Shown: positions 52,745 through 64,000, counted from the stretch's first letter. The stretch is 64,000 bases of DNA from Sphingomonadaceae bacterium (GCA_029268145.1 JAJUHA010000002.1:124001-188000); one strand, 5' to 3'. Numbers and translations: made by a program. The notes: generated by a model from the sequence alone, not told the origin.

Positions 52745-52841
52745 TCTTGGCGCCGGAGCCTCTTCCCCCTGCGCACCGCCAACTTAGGGTGCAGCCGGCA
52801 GGGAGACAACCGGGGCCGGGCGCGCAGGCGAAGCGTCGGGG

Positions 52842-54250
<1,409 letters not shown>

Positions 54251-54251
<1 letters not shown>

Positions 54252-56638
54252 CAGCGGGCAACCTTCGCTGCTGTCTCGGCCGTCGGCACGGGTTCGGCTG
54301 CGGCCGGCACCCCTGGCAGGGGCGCCGGCCCCACCTTGGCGGCGAGGGCGGCAAGGTCGAACTCCATCCGGGCAACGGCGCCCGGCCGGCCCGGCCTGCC
54401 GTGCGTGCCCGGCACGAGCTCGAGATGGCCATGATGATCCTCCACGATCCGCTTGACGATGGCGAGCCCGAGGCCGGTTCCACGCCGCCGCGTGGTGACA
54501 TAGGGCTCGAACAGCCGGTCCCTGAGCGCCTCGGGCACCCCGCAGCCGGTGTCGGCGATGGTGACGATCATCCGCCCGTCCCGCGCCGCCAGCGTCACGT
54601 CGATGGCGTCCTCTCCCGCATCCGCCGCGCCAGCCTCGGGCGCCGGACAGGCGCTGATCGCCTCGATCGCATTCTTGAGAAGGTTGGTGAAGGCCTGGCC
54701 GATCTGCCGCCGGTCGCACACCATCCGCACCGGACCCGGTGCGGCCTCGAGCCGGAAGCGCACTTGCGGCGCGGCGACCTCGGCGAGGAAGATCGCCTGC
54801 CGGGCGATCTCGGCGAGATTCTCCTCGCGGAAGGTCGGCCCCGGCATGCGCGCGAAGGCCGAGAACTCGTCGACCATGCGCCGAAGATCCTCGACCTGGC
54901 GGATGATCGTCGCGGTCAGGTCGTCGAAGGTCTGGCGGCCGTCGGCGATCTGGCCGGCAAACCGGCGCTGGAGCCGCTCGGCCGACAGCACGATCGGCGT
55001 CAGCGGGTTCTTGATCTCGTGGGCAATCCGCCGGGCCACGTCCGACCAGGCGGCGCGGCGCTGGTCGGCCACCTGCTGGGTGATGTCGTCGAAGGTGAGG
55101 ATGTAGCCCTTGCCCTGCCCCGGGTCGGCCGTGAGCCGCACGGCAAAGGTCCGCATCTGGGTGCCGATCTCGAGCGTCACCTCGGTGTCGACGGTGCCAT
55201 CGCTCCGGGCCCGCTCCAGGAGGAGCTCGAAGTCGGGAACGGCGTCGGCAAGCGGCCGGCCGACGAGATCGTCGCGGTCGAGCAAAAGCATGGCCGAGCG
55301 ATTGGCAAGGCGGACCCTGCCGTCGGGGTCGATCGCGAGCACGCCCGCCGACACGCCCGAGAGGATGGCCTCGAGGATCCGCCGCCGGGCCTCGGCGTCC
55401 GCCGACGCCGCCCGCAGGGCCGTCTGCTGGGCCTCGATCTGGCCGGTCATCCGGTTGAAGGCGCGGGCCAGCATCTGGATTTCCTCGCCGCCGCCCCGGG
55501 GCTCCACCCGCGCATCGAAATCGCCGCGGCCGATCCGTTCGGCGGCCTCGGCCATGCGCGACAGCGGCGCGACGATGCGCGTGGCCAGCCGGAGCGCGAG
55601 CCAGATGGCGATCGCAACCGTCAAGAGCGACACGAACAGGAGGATGAGGTTGAACCGCCACTGCAGGATCCGGCTGCGCTCGGTGAGCGCCCGGTAGTCC
55701 GAAAGCGCCGACTGGGTCCGCGCCACCTGCTCGAGCACGCGCGCCTCGACCTTGCGGCTGACATAGACGAACCGCGGCACCGTGCCCGGAAGCCGCACGA
55801 CCGCCTCGACCCGGTCCCTCGCCGTGCCGATGACTTCGGTCCGCCCCGCCTCGATCGCCGCGATGTCGAGGCCGCGGATCCGCTCGGGAAGCGGCGGCCC
55901 GCTCATCGCGGTCTCGGCCAGCGCGACCGGCCTGCCGCCGTCGAGCTCGAACACCACCGCCTCGGACAGGCCGCGGGCCGCGACCTGGAAGGCCAGCCCC
56001 TCGGCAAAGCGCGCCGAAGGCAGGCCGAACTCCGCAGCATAGCCGCCGAGGTCCCCGGCCATGGCCAGGATGTCATCGAGGATCCGCGCCTTGTTCTCCT
56101 CGACATAGGCCTGGGCGACGCGGTCGGCATTGTCGAGCACGGTGCGCGCCCGCTCCGAGAACCAGAACTGCACGCCATACTGGAACAGCAGCGAGGCGAA
56201 GATGACGACAAGCACCGTCGGCACCGCGGCAAGCGCCGCGAACAGCGAGACGAGGCGCACATGGAGATGCGCGCCCGCGATGCCGGCGCGGCGGTTGGCC
56301 AGAAGCAGCGCGAACCGGCGCGCGATCAGCACGAGGAGCGCGATCAGGGGCACGAGGTTGATGACCAGAAGGCCGGTGACCACCGGGGGCGCAAGGCCGG
56401 TCGCCGGAACCTGGCCCCGGGTCAGCAGCGCATAGGACCCCAGCCCGATGGCAAGGGCGAGCAGGGCAAGGCCCAGCTCGATCGCGGCCACCCGCCCCGG
56501 GTTCGCGACCAGCCGGGCAAGACCGGACCGGCTTCCCGCCGGGCCCGGATCCCCGGCCTCCGCCGGCTGCTCCGCGCGTGCCGGATCTCCGGCCAACAGG
56601 GAAACACCCGCTTCAGGATGCGATCGCGATGCGCTCAC
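54251..56638 (-). CDS. ntrY: Sensor histidine kinase NtrY
   Basis: A 795-residue membrane kinase: about three N-terminal helices, a periplasmic segment, a further helix ('LILLFVSLLTVAIAIWLALRLA'), HAMP ('RIVAPLSRMAEAAERIGRGDFDARV'), PAS ('ILSGVSAGVLAIDPDGRVRLAN'), the HisKA box 'RRIAHEIKNPLTPI' with the phospho-His, and the HATPase 'NLLKNAIEAI' and 'DTGCGVPEALRDRLFEPYVTTRRRGTGLGLAIVKRI'. It signals to NtrX. The 89 bp between it and ntrC probably hold its promoter. Confidence 0.95.
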
Positions 56639-56727
56639 CCGGCCGCTCTAGCAAAGCGTCGTGGCAAAAGGAACACATGGTGTGCTGGAAACCGTTGCAC
56701 TGCCGCGACAAGCGCGCCGGTCTTCGC

Positions 56728-58215
56728 TCAGCCGCGCCCCGGGCGCGGATCGACGCCGCGCATCGTGAGCATCTTGCGCAGGGTGTTGCGGTTGAGGCCG
56801 AGCAGCCGGGCCGCGCGCAGCTGGTTGCCTCCGGTCAGCGCCAGCGCGGTCTCGAGAAGCGGCCGTTCGAACTGTGCCAGCAGCCGGTCGTAGAGCCCGT
56901 CGGCGGGCAGGTCGGAGCGGCTGGCGACATGCGTCTCCAGCCACTGCGCCACCACCTGTTCCAGCGTCTGGCCGCCGCTGCGCGCGGACTCCGGGTGCAG
57001 GACCGAAGCGCTTTCTGCGCCGTCGCTGCCCCGGTCCATCGCCTGGTCGATGTGGAGCGCGCAGCCGGCCGCCGTCACCACCTCGTCGCGCGACAGCGCG
57101 GCGAGCCGCCGCATCGCATTCTCGAGCTCGCGGACGTTGCCCGGCCAGGGCCGCGCCCGCAGCCACTCCACCGCCGAGGGATCGAGGGTGCGCCGGGGCA
57201 GGCCCTCGCGCGCCGCGGCCTCGAGGAAATGGTGGGCCAGCTCCGGAATGTCCTCGGTGCGGGCGCGCAGCGGCGGCAGCCGGATCGGGACCACGTTGAG
57301 CCGGTAGTAGAGATCCTCCCGGAACAGGCCCGCCTCGATGAGCCGGCGGAGATCCTTGTGGGTCGCAGCCACGATCCGGACATCGGCGCGGATGGTGCGT
57401 GCCCCGCCGACGGGCGTGAACTCGCCCGACTGGAGAACCCGGAGCAGCCGGGTCTGGGCATCGGCCGGCATGTCCCCGATCTCGTCGAGGAACAGGGTTC
57501 CGCCCTGCGCCTGCTCGAACCGGCCGGTGGCGCGGGACTGGGCGCCGGTGAAGGCGCCGCGCTCGTGGCCGAACAGCTCGGTCTCGATCAGCTCGCGCGG
57601 GATCGCCGCCATGTTGATCGCGACGAACGGGCCGGTCCGGCGCGGACCGAGATCGTGCAGCGCGCGTGCCACCAGCTCCTTGCCGGTGCCCGATTCGCCG
57701 AGCACCATGACCGTAAGATCGGTCGGCACCACGCGGGCAATGGTGCGGTACACCTCCTGCATCGCCTGGGACCGGCCGATCATCGGAAGCGAGTCGGCGA
57801 CGGGGGGTTTCGCCGGCACCGGGGCGCTGCGCCGGCGGCCTTCGAGCGCGCTTCGAACGGCGCGCGCCAGCTCCTTGAGATCGAACGGCTTCGGCAGATA
57901 GTCGAAGGCCCCCTTCTCGGTCGCCTTGACGGCGGTCGAGAGCGTGTTCTGGGCGCTCATCACGATGACGGGCAGGTCGGGGCGCCGCTCGGCCACCAGC
58001 GGCAGGAGGTCGAGTCCGTCGGCGTCCGGCAGGAGGACATCGGTGACCATCACGTCCCCGATCCCCTCGTCCACGAGCTTCCACAGCCCGGCAGCGGAAT
58101 CGGCGGTGCGGACGCTGAGGCCGGCGCGCACCAGCGCCTGCCGCACGACCGTGCGGATGCCGGCGTCGTCATCGACGACGATCACCGTTCCCGTCGGTGG
58201 CGCCTCGCTCGCCAC
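56728..58215 (-). CDS. ntrC: Nitrogen regulator NtrC (NR-I)
   Basis: A 495-residue sigma-54 activator: a receiver domain with Asp59 ('MVTDVLLPDADGL'), an AAA+ domain with Walker A 'GESGTGKE', the intact 'GAFTGA' loop ('FGHERGAFTGA'), 'GTLFLDEIGDMP', and a C-terminal Fis-type DNA-binding helix ('GNQLRAARLLGLNRNTLRKML'). It activates nitrogen-assimilation genes with RpoN. It follows ntrB by two bases. Confidence 0.96.
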   Translation of the reverse strand: MASEAPPTGTVIVVDDDAGIRTVVRQALVRAGLSVRTADSAAGLWKLVDEGIGDVMVTDVLLPDADGLDLLPLVAERRPDLPVIVMSAQNTLSTAVKATEKGAFDYLPKPFDLKELARAVRSALEGRRRSAPVPAKPPVADSLPMIGRSQAMQEVYRTIARVVPTDLTVMVLGESGTGKELVARALHDLGPRRTGPFVAINMAAIPRELIETELFGHERGAFTGAQSRATGRFEQAQGGTLFLDEIGDMPADAQTRLLRVLQSGEFTPVGGARTIRADVRIVAATHKDLRRLIEAGLFREDLYYRLNVVPIRLPPLRARTEDIPELAHHFLEAAAREGLPRRTLDPSAVEWLRARPWPGNVRELENAMRRLAALSRDEVVTAAGCALHIDQAMDRGSDGAESASVLHPESARSGGQTLEQVVAQWLETHVASRSDLPADGLYDRLLAQFERPLLETALALTGGNQLRAARLLGLNRNTLRKMLTMRGVDPRPGRG

Positions 58216-58217
58216 GC

Positions 58218-59336
58218 TCAGGCCTCGGCCGCCGCCGGGAGGCGCGCGTCGGCGCGCGCGCTGACCACGGGCAGGCGCACCCGGAAGCTGGTGCGCCCGT
58301 CGCGACGGTCGAACTCGACCACGCCGCCATGGTCCCCGACAACCTTGGCGACGAGCGCGAGCCCGAGCCCGGTGCCTCCGCGCTTGCTGGTGACGAAGGG
58401 TTCGAACAGATGCTCGGCGACATGGGCCGGCGGGCCGTCTCCCTCGTCGATGACGGCGATCTCGAGCGGAAGCGAGACGCGCGCCGAGGCACCCGCCGGC
58501 CGCACCCGGATGCCGGTGCGGTAGGCGGTCTTGAGCGTGATGGTGCTGCCCGGAGGGGAGGCCTCGGCCGCGTTCTTCACCAGGTTCAGCATGGCCTGGA
58601 TGAGGGCATCCCGGTCCCCGAGGACGAGGGGAAGCGAGGGATCGTAGGTCTCAGCGAACAGATGGTCCCGCCCGAAGCCCGTCTCGGCCACCCGGCGGAC
58701 ATGGGAGAGGATGGCGTGGATGTTCTCGGGCGCGAACCGGCGGGGCCGCTCGTCGGTGAAGCCCTCCATCCGGTCGATGAGCGCGCGGACCCGATCGACC
58801 TCGGCGACGATGAGGTCGGCGAGCTCGCGCGTTCCATCATCGTCGGTGTCCTGCAGCAGCTGGGCTGCGCCGCGGATTCCGGAGAGCGGGTTCTTGATCT
58901 CGTGCGCCAGCATCGCCGCCGCGCTCACCACGGTGCGGGCCGCGGCCGACTGGCCCATCTGCCGCTCGACCAGCGCCGTCACCGCGCGCGGCTGGAAGCT
59001 GACCGTCAGCCAGCGCTCGGGGAGCTGCGCCTGCCCGACGAGGAGGTCGCAGGCCACCTCGCGCCCGGTCGCGAAGGCGACGGGAACGTCATAGGCCTGC
59101 ACGCCCTGTCCGGTCCTTCGGGCCTCGTCCACCAGCGCGACCACGGCGCTGTCCGGCACGAACAGCGCGCGCCAGCCCCGCTCGACCAGATTGGGCTGCG
59201 ACTGGTTCAGGAAGGCTTCGGCGCTGGCATTGGCCAGCAGCACGTTGCCCGCCCCGTCGAGCAGCAGGGTCGGCGCTGGCAGCGCGTTCAGGATCTCGGC
59301 TGCAGGCGGCAGCACCGGTGGGGCAGCGCCGGCCAT
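58218..59336 (-). CDS. ntrB: Nitrogen sensor kinase NtrB (NR-II)
   Basis: A 372-residue soluble kinase with a PAS domain ('ILNALPAPTLLLDGAGNVLLANASAEAFL'), the HisKA box 'MLAHEIKNPLSGIRGAAQLL' and the HATPase 'NLVKNAAEASPPG' and 'GGTGLGLALVAKVV'. It phosphorylates NtrC under nitrogen limitation and is controlled by PII. It sits directly after dusB (2-bp gap), as in most alphaproteobacteria. Confidence 0.95.
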   Translation of the reverse strand: MAGAAPPVLPPAAEILNALPAPTLLLDGAGNVLLANASAEAFLNQSQPNLVERGWRALFVPDSAVVALVDEARRTGQGVQAYDVPVAFATGREVACDLLVGQAQLPERWLTVSFQPRAVTALVERQMGQSAAARTVVSAAAMLAHEIKNPLSGIRGAAQLLQDTDDDGTRELADLIVAEVDRVRALIDRMEGFTDERPRRFAPENIHAILSHVRRVAETGFGRDHLFAETYDPSLPLVLGDRDALIQAMLNLVKNAAEASPPGSTITLKTAYRTGIRVRPAGASARVSLPLEIAVIDEGDGPPAHVAEHLFEPFVTSKRGGTGLGLALVAKVVGDHGGVVEFDRRDGRTSFRVRLPVVSARADARLPAAAEA

Positions 59337-59338
59337 GC

Positions 59339-60382
59339 TCAGGCCGCCTGCGGGAGCGCCCTGCCCCCGTCGCGGTCGAGAACCTCGGCGAAGAAGCGCT
59401 TCAGCGCCGCCACGACGTCGGCCGGGTCGGCCAGCTGGTTCACCCTGTTGCGGAACTCGGCCGAACCCGGAAGACCGCGGGTGTACCAGCCCAGATGCTT
59501 GCGGGCGATGCCCACCCCGGCCTGGCGGCCATGGTGGCGCAGCATCTCCTCATAATGGCCGAGGACGAGCGCGAGCAGCCCGGCGAGATCGGGGGCATGC
59601 GGGCGCGGCGCCCCGGCAAGGTCGGCCATCACCTCGGCGAGCAGCCAGGGCCGGCCATAGGCGCCGCGGCCGATCATCACCCCGTCAGCGCCCGAGGCGG
59701 CGAGCGCGGCGCGGGCATCGGCCGCCGAGCCGATGTCGCCATTGACGATGACCGGAATCGAGACGGCCGCCTTCACCCGCGCCACGAACGCCCAGTCCGC
59801 CGTGCCGGAATACATCTGGTTGCGGGTGCGGCCGTGGACCGTGATCATCCTGATCCCGAGATCCTCGGCGATGCGCGCGAGCTCCGGCGCGTTCAGGCTG
59901 TCGTGGCACCAGCCCATGCGCATCTTGAGCGTGACCGGCACCGAGACGGCCCTGACGGTCGCCCGGATGAGCGCCGCAGCGAGCCCGAGGTCGCGCATCA
60001 GGTGCGAGCCGGCATGGCCGTTCACCACCTTCTTCACCGGGCAGCCCATGTTGATGTCGATGATGGCGGCGCCGCGCGCCTCGTTGAGCTTCGCCGCCTC
60101 GGCCATCACCCGCGGCTCGCAGCCGGCAAGCTGCATCGAGACGGGGTTCTCGCTCGGGTCCCAGTCCGCCTTGGCCAGCGACTGGCGCGTCTCCCGCACC
60201 ATCGCCTCCGATGCGATCATCTCGGTCACCGTGAGCCCGGCGCCGAAGCGCTTGACGAGCGTCCGGAACGGCCGGTCGGTCACGCCGGTCATGGGGGCGA
60301 GGATGACCGGTGCCTCGACGGTCACGGACCCGATCCGCAGCGGGCCCGGGCGGAGGGCCGGGGGAGAGATGGCTGTCGTCAC
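59339..60382 (-). CDS. dusB: tRNA-dihydrouridine synthase (DusB/NifR3)
   Basis: A 347-residue FMN-dependent TIM-barrel: 'VILAPMTGVTDRPFRTL', 'IDINMGCPVKKVVNGHAGSHLMRD' with the catalytic Cys, 'VPVTLKMRMGW', 'ITVHGRTRNQMYSG' and 'VIVNGDIGSAADA'. It reduces uridines in tRNA. The GTG at 60382 (VTTAISPPALRPG) is used; in-frame ATGs at 60412 or further upstream would add 10 or more residues. It heads the dusB-ntrBC unit. Confidence 0.93.
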   Translation of the reverse strand: MTTAISPPALRPGPLRIGSVTVEAPVILAPMTGVTDRPFRTLVKRFGAGLTVTEMIASEAMVRETRQSLAKADWDPSENPVSMQLAGCEPRVMAEAAKLNEARGAAIIDINMGCPVKKVVNGHAGSHLMRDLGLAAALIRATVRAVSVPVTLKMRMGWCHDSLNAPELARIAEDLGIRMITVHGRTRNQMYSGTADWAFVARVKAAVSIPVIVNGDIGSAADARAALAASGADGVMIGRGAYGRPWLLAEVMADLAGAPRPHAPDLAGLLALVLGHYEEMLRHHGRQAGVGIARKHLGWYTRGLPGSAEFRNRVNQLADPADVVAALKRFFAEVLDRDGGRALPQAA

Positions 60383-60450
60383 GGCATTGCCCAAAAAACA
60401 GGCAGGGGCCATAGGGTGTTTCGGGGTTCCCGGCAAGTCTCGCCGGGCCT

Positions 60451-61653
60451 ATGGACGCGCCCATGGACTCGGGGTCTGGAGCAGCGGGCCCGGCGCGGAT
60501 TGCCGCGCTGGTGGTCGCCGCGGGCCGGGGCGTGCGCGCAGGCGGTGACGTGCCCAAGCAATATCGTCCGCTGCTCGGCCGGCCGATGCTCGCCCATGCG
60601 GTCGAGGCCTTCCTCGCCCACCGCTCGGTCGGGCGCGTGCTGCTCGTGGTGGCGCCCGGCGAGGAGGCGCGCGCCCGCGAGGCGCTGCCCGAGGGCGGCG
60701 GGCCGCGGCTTGCGTTCGCCGAGGGTGGTGCAACCCGCCAGCAGTCGGTTCTCCGCGGGCTCGAGGCGCTGGCGGCAGCGGCGCCGCCCGAGCTCGTCCT
60801 CATCCACGATGCCGCGCGGCCCTTCGTGCCCGGCGCGGTGATCGACCGGGTGATCGCGGCGCTCGCCGCAGTGCCGGGCGCCTGCCCTGCCCTTCCCCTC
60901 GTCGACAGCGTCCGCACCGGCGATGCCCTCATCGACGGCGAGGTCGACCGGGCGCGCCTGCATCGGGTGCAGACGCCGCAGGGCTTCCGCTTCGGCCCCA
61001 TCCTCGCCGCCCATCGCACAGCCGCGGCCAGGGGTCTTTCCGCCACCGACGATGTCGCGGTCGCCCGGGCGGCGGGGCTTGACGTTGCGCTCGTGGCCGG
61101 AGACGAGCGAGCGATGAAGGTGACCGAGCCTGCCGATTTCGCCCGCGCCGAGGCGCTGGCGGGGCGCATCCCGATGACGGGCATGGGCTATGACGTCCAC
61201 CGCTTCGGCCCCGGCGACCATGTCTGGCTGTGCGGAGTCCGGGTGCCGCACGGGGCCGGGCTGGTCGGCCATTCCGATGCCGATGTCGGGCTCCACGCGC
61301 TCACCGACGCGGTTCTGGGTGCCATCGGCGATGGCGACATCGGCCGCCACTTTCCGCCTTCCGATCCGCAGTGGAAGGGCGCCTCCTCCGACCGCTTCCT
61401 CGCCCATGCCGCAGCGCGCGTCGCAGCGCTTGGCGGGCGGATCGCCCATGTCGACGTGACGATCATCGCCGAGGCCCCGAAGGTCGGCCCGCACCGCGAG
61501 GCGATGGTGGCGAGGATCGGCGAGATCCTCTCCCCCCACGCGCCGCGGGTGTCGGTCAAGGCGACGACCACCGAGGGTCTCGGCTTTGCCGGGCGGCGCG
61601 AGGGAATCGCCGCCCAGGCGGTCGCGACCGTGCTGCTTCCGGCCGCGCCATGA
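60451..61653 (+). CDS. ispDF: Bifunctional IspD-IspF (MEP isoprenoid pathway)
   Basis: A 400-residue fusion. The N-terminal IspD has 'ALVVAAGRGVRAGGDVPKQYRPLLG', 'LIHDAARPFV' and 'RVQTPQGFR'. From about residue 245 the IspF domain has 'GMGYDVHRFGPGD', 'GHSDADVGLHALTDAVLGAIGDGDIGRHFPPSDP' (metal ligands) and 'KATTTEGLGFAGRREGIAAQAVATV'. It makes CDP-ME and then ME-cPP. The fused form is typical of alphaproteobacteria. It overlaps the next gene by ATGA. Confidence 0.97.
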   Translation: MDAPMDSGSGAAGPARIAALVVAAGRGVRAGGDVPKQYRPLLGRPMLAHAVEAFLAHRSVGRVLLVVAPGEEARAREALPEGGGPRLAFAEGGATRQQSVLRGLEALAAAAPPELVLIHDAARPFVPGAVIDRVIAALAAVPGACPALPLVDSVRTGDALIDGEVDRARLHRVQTPQGFRFGPILAAHRTAAARGLSATDDVAVARAAGLDVALVAGDERAMKVTEPADFARAEALAGRIPMTGMGYDVHRFGPGDHVWLCGVRVPHGAGLVGHSDADVGLHALTDAVLGAIGDGDIGRHFPPSDPQWKGASSDRFLAHAAARVAALGGRIAHVDVTIIAEAPKVGPHREAMVARIGEILSPHAPRVSVKATTTEGLGFAGRREGIAAQAVATVLLPAAP

Positions 61654-62153
61654 TCGACCCTGAGGTCCGCGCGCTTGCCCGGCGGGTGGTGGAGGAGAAT
61701 GCCGCGCGCGGGCGGCGGATTGCCGTTGCCGAAAGCTGCACCGGCGGGCTCGTCTCGGGCGCCATCACGGCGATCCCCGGTGCATCCGACGTGTTCGACT
61801 GCGGCTTCGTGACCTATTCGAACGAGGCCAAGGTCCAGCTTCTCGGCGTCTCCGAGGAGATCCTGGCAACGCTCGGCGCCGTCTCCGAGGCCACCGCCTG
61901 GGCCATGGCGGCAGGCGCCATCGAGCGCAGCCTGGCCGATGTCGCGGTCTCGATCTCGGGGATCGCCGGGCCCGGCGGCGGGACCGAGAAGAAGCCGGTC
62001 GGCACCGTGGTCTTCGCCCGCGCGCTGCGCGGCGCCGACGGCCAGGTGGCCGATGGCGCCCATCTCGCCGACGTGCACGAGCTTGGCGATCTCGGCCGCG
62101 ACGAAATCCGTCGCCAGGCCGTGCTCATTGCGCTGCGGCTTCTGCTCCCCTGA
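61650..62153 (+). CDS. CinA C-terminal family (nicotinamide-nucleotide amidohydrolase, PncC-type)
   Basis: A 167-residue CinA_C domain without the N-terminal part: 'RIAVAESCTGGLVSGAITAIPGASDVFDCGFVTYSNEAKVQLLGV' (the active-site Ser-Cys-Thr region), 'SEATAWAMAAGA' and 'AVSISGIAGPGGGTEKKPVGTVVFA'. It deamidates NMN in the PncC-type pyridine-nucleotide cycle. It starts overlapping ispDF and ends inside the convergent RatA gene, 29 bp tail to tail. Confidence 0.92.
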   Translation: MIDPEVRALARRVVEENAARGRRIAVAESCTGGLVSGAITAIPGASDVFDCGFVTYSNEAKVQLLGVSEEILATLGAVSEATAWAMAAGAIERSLADVAVSISGIAGPGGGTEKKPVGTVVFARALRGADGQVADGAHLADVHELGDLGRDEIRRQAVLIALRLLLP

Positions 62154-62586
62154 CGGGCTCGCCGTAGAGCTTCCTGGCGCGCGCCTCGAACGCGGCCACC
62201 ATGTGGCGGAAGGCCTCGTGGAAGACGGCGCCGGCGAGGCGCTCGAACAGCCGGGAGCGGAAGCTGAAGTCGACGGCGAAGCGCACGCGGGTGCCCTGCC
62301 CTTCCGGCTCGAAGATCCAGTCGTTGGAGAGGTGCCGCAGCGGTCCGCTCACATAGTCGACATGGATCGCCCGGGGCCGGTCGAGCGTGACCCGGCTGGT
62401 GAAGGTCTCGCGGATGGCGCGGAAGCCGACCGACATGTCGGCGAGCATGAACTGCTCGTTCCGCTCGCGAATCCGGGTGGCGGCCACCCAGGGCAGGAAG
62501 CGGGGATAGGCGCCGACATCGGCGACGAGGTCGAACAGCTGCTCGGGCGTGTAGGGAAGGAAGCGCTCCTCCCGGTGGCTAGGCAC
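62125..62586 (-). CDS. RatA/Coq10-type START-fold protein
   Basis: About 153 residues from a GTG at 62586: '[35 protein letters not shown]', '[46 protein letters not shown]' and '[20 protein letters not shown]', the polyketide-cyclase/Coq10 (START) family. Relatives help ubiquinone use or were described as the RatA toxin. Its start overlaps the lipA stop; a longer frame exists but would cover lipA coding sequence. Confidence 0.85.
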   Translation of the reverse strand: MPSHREERFLPYTPEQLFDLVADVGAYPRFLPWVAATRIRERNEQFMLADMSVGFRAIRETFTSRVTLDRPRAIHVDYVSGPLRHLSNDWIFEPEGQGTRVRFAVDFSFRSRLFERLAGAVFHEAFRHMVAAFEARARKLYGEPVRGAEAAAQ

Positions 62587-63502
62587 CGAGAGCGGCCCTG
62601 GCGAAACGCGCCGCGCGCGCGGCCCTGAGGCGGGCGAAGTCCGCTCCGGCATGGTGGCTCGAGCGGGTCAGGGGAGTCGCGGCAACCAGCAGGAAGCCCT
62701 TGGCCTCGGCGACGGTCCGGTAGCTGGCGAAGGTCGCCGGCGGGACGAACTCGACGACGGGCGCGTGGCGCGGCGTGGGCTGGAGATACTGGCCGATGGT
62801 CAGGAAATCGACCCCGGCCGAGCGCATGTCGTCCATCACCTGGTGCATCTCGAGCCGCTGCTCGCCGAGACCCACCATCAGCCCCGACTTGGTGAAGAGC
62901 GACGGGTCGAGCGTCTTCACCCGCTCGAGCAGGCGCAGCGAATGATAGTAGCGCGCGCCCGGGCGGATGGTGGGGTAGAGCCGCGGCACCGTCTCGAGAT
63001 TGTGGTTGTACACATCCGGCCGGGCGGCGACGATCGCCTCAACCGCAGCGTCGGCCTTGTTGCGGAAATCGGGGGTCAGGATTTCGATCGTGGTCGCGGG
63101 CGCGCGGGCGCGGATCGCCTCGATCACCTTCACGAACTGCGAGGCGCCGCCGTCGGGGAGGTCGTCGCGGTCGACCGAGGTGACGACAATGTGGGAGAGG
63201 CCCAGCTCGGCCGCTGCCTCGGCGACATGGACCGGCTCGAGCGGGTCGACCGGCCCCGGCATGCCCGTCTTCACGTTGCAGAAGGCGCAGGCCCGCGTGC
63301 AGGTGTCGCCGAGGATCATCACGGTCGCGTGCTTCTGCTCCCAGCAGGAGCCGATGTTGGGGCAGGCGGCCTCCTCGCACACGGTGTGGAGCCCGAGCCG
63401 GCGCATCAGCCCCTTCGTCTCGCGGAAGGCAGGCGAGGTCGGCGCGCGCACCCGCAGCCACTCGGGCTTGCGTGCGAAGCGGAGGGGGGTGGCGTCGGTC
63501 AC
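62579..63502 (-). CDS. lipA: Lipoyl synthase LipA
   Basis: A 307-residue radical-SAM enzyme: the auxiliary cluster Cys42, Cys47, Cys53 ([12 protein letters not shown]), the radical-SAM cluster Cys68, Cys72, Cys75 (CTRACAFC), '[18 protein letters not shown]', '[19 protein letters not shown]' and 'GLMVGLGE'. It inserts two sulfurs into octanoyl groups. It normally pairs with lipB, which is not seen here. It overlaps the RatA-type gene at its 3' end. Confidence 0.97.
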   Translation of the reverse strand: MTDATPLRFARKPEWLRVRAPTSPAFRETKGLMRRLGLHTVCEEAACPNIGSCWEQKHATVMILGDTCTRACAFCNVKTGMPGPVDPLEPVHVAEAAAELGLSHIVVTSVDRDDLPDGGASQFVKVIEAIRARAPATTIEILTPDFRNKADAAVEAIVAARPDVYNHNLETVPRLYPTIRPGARYYHSLRLLERVKTLDPSLFTKSGLMVGLGEQRLEMHQVMDDMRSAGVDFLTIGQYLQPTPRHAPVVEFVPPATFASYRTVAEAKGFLLVAATPLTRSSHHAGADFARLRAARAARFARAALGA

Positions 63503-63585
63503 GCGCCGTCACTTAGGCGCGCGCAGCCCGGCCGGCAACCGGATGGCGGGGCCGCGCGAACGCGCCGCATCACCCGAGCAGCACC

Positions 63586-64000
63586 GTGGCCAGGGGATGC
63601 CGGGAAGCTGGGTGCGCGCAGCGCCCTTGCCGAGGTCGGGGCGACAGTTCGGCAACCACGGGCCATGGCGTAGCCGACGAGGCCAGCGATGTCCTCGCCG
63701 TCCTGCGATGGCTTGGGGCGCCGGTCTTCCTCCTCGGCCACTCCTACGGCGCCCTCTGCGCCCTGCTGGCAGCGGCCGAAGCGCCCGATCGCGTGGCGCG
63801 GCTGATCCTCTGCGAACCTCCACGACCGGAGCTTGTCACGCCGGAACTGCGCGAGGCCCTCGAAAGGCTGGCGGCGGGACGGTCGATGCCGGTGCTCCTC
63901 CAGGCGGGCTCGGAGAGCCCGGCGGAACTCTTCCTGACGGATGCTCTGGGCGCTGCGATGCCTTCCGCGCGGGTTGCCCTTCTCGAGGCCCAGGCGCATG
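63586..64000 (+). pseudogene. Alpha/beta-hydrolase fragment (5'-truncated, runs off the edge)
   Basis: The plus frame from a GTG at 63586 encodes 'CRGRGDSSATTGHGVADEASDVLAVLRWLGAPVFLLGHSYGALCALLAAAEAPDRVARLILCEPP', a clear alpha/beta-hydrolase with nucleophile Ser in GHSYG. The usual 50-60 N-terminal residues before the '(D)RRGRGDS' strand are absent: the frame holds only 'VARGCREAGCAQRP' and a TAG at 63514 closes it upstream. No ribosome site is evident. It may be a decayed or 5'-deleted gene; the 3' end lies outside. Confidence 0.6.

Overview
The window is about 64 kb of very GC-rich, densely packed bacterial DNA. The gene set points to an alphaproteobacterium of the Sphingomonadales type. 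Evidence includes two proteins ending in the PEPxxWA-CTERM sorting signal, large TonB receptors with an 'IVVTARRREESLQDIP'-type N-terminus, a fused IspDF, and the alphaproteobacterial order dusB-ntrB-ntrC-ntrY-ntrX-hfq-hflX. The organism looks like an aerobic, flagellated Gram-negative. No rRNA, tRNA, CRISPR array or insertion sequence was seen.

Region 1 (1-2752) is an enlarged phage-shock (envelope stress) locus. The 5' end of pspF faces away from a textbook sigma-54 promoter with an upstream enhancer palindrome. The promoter drives pspA, pspB, pspC and three further small membrane proteins that share a PspB-like coiled-coil tail. Region 2 (2797-14241) holds sufE, two thioesterases, a CYTH-CHAD protein, a likely phosphate-scavenging set (Tat-exported glycerophosphodiesterase, TonB receptor, PhoX-family phosphatase), a GST, a PEP-CTERM protein and uvrC.

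Region 3 (14271-29285) is a flagellar cluster. flgBCDEFGHIJKL and motAB lie on the minus strand, and flgA, flgM and a large flagellin on the plus strand. Two divergent perfect sigma-54 promoters sit between flgB and flgA, and sigma-28-type promoters precede flgM, the flagellin gene and possibly motA. Region 4 (29318-41615) is accessory: two Rieske oxygenases, three tandem SnoaL-like proteins and a TonB receptor that look like an uptake and catabolic unit. It also holds a DUF389 protein beside two REP-like palindromes, an unrecognised 422-residue secreted protein, a cupin and a CHRD/PEP-CTERM protein.

Region 5 (41750-51133) has thiC under a TPP riboswitch, then holB-metG, a Ca2+/Na+ exchanger, tatD, a metallo-hydrolase, a Kef-type antiporter and mazG. 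At 49047-49074 there is a strong candidate for the chromosome dimer-resolution site dif, with FtsK-orienting (KOPS-like) octamers mostly pointing towards it from both sides, so the window probably spans the replication terminus. Region 6 (51118-64000) carries hflX-hfq-ntrX-ntrY-ntrC-ntrB-dusB (nitrogen control and RNA chaperone), ispDF, a CinA-type deamidase, a RatA/Coq10-type protein and lipA. It ends in an alpha/beta-hydrolase fragment that seems to lack its N-terminal part.
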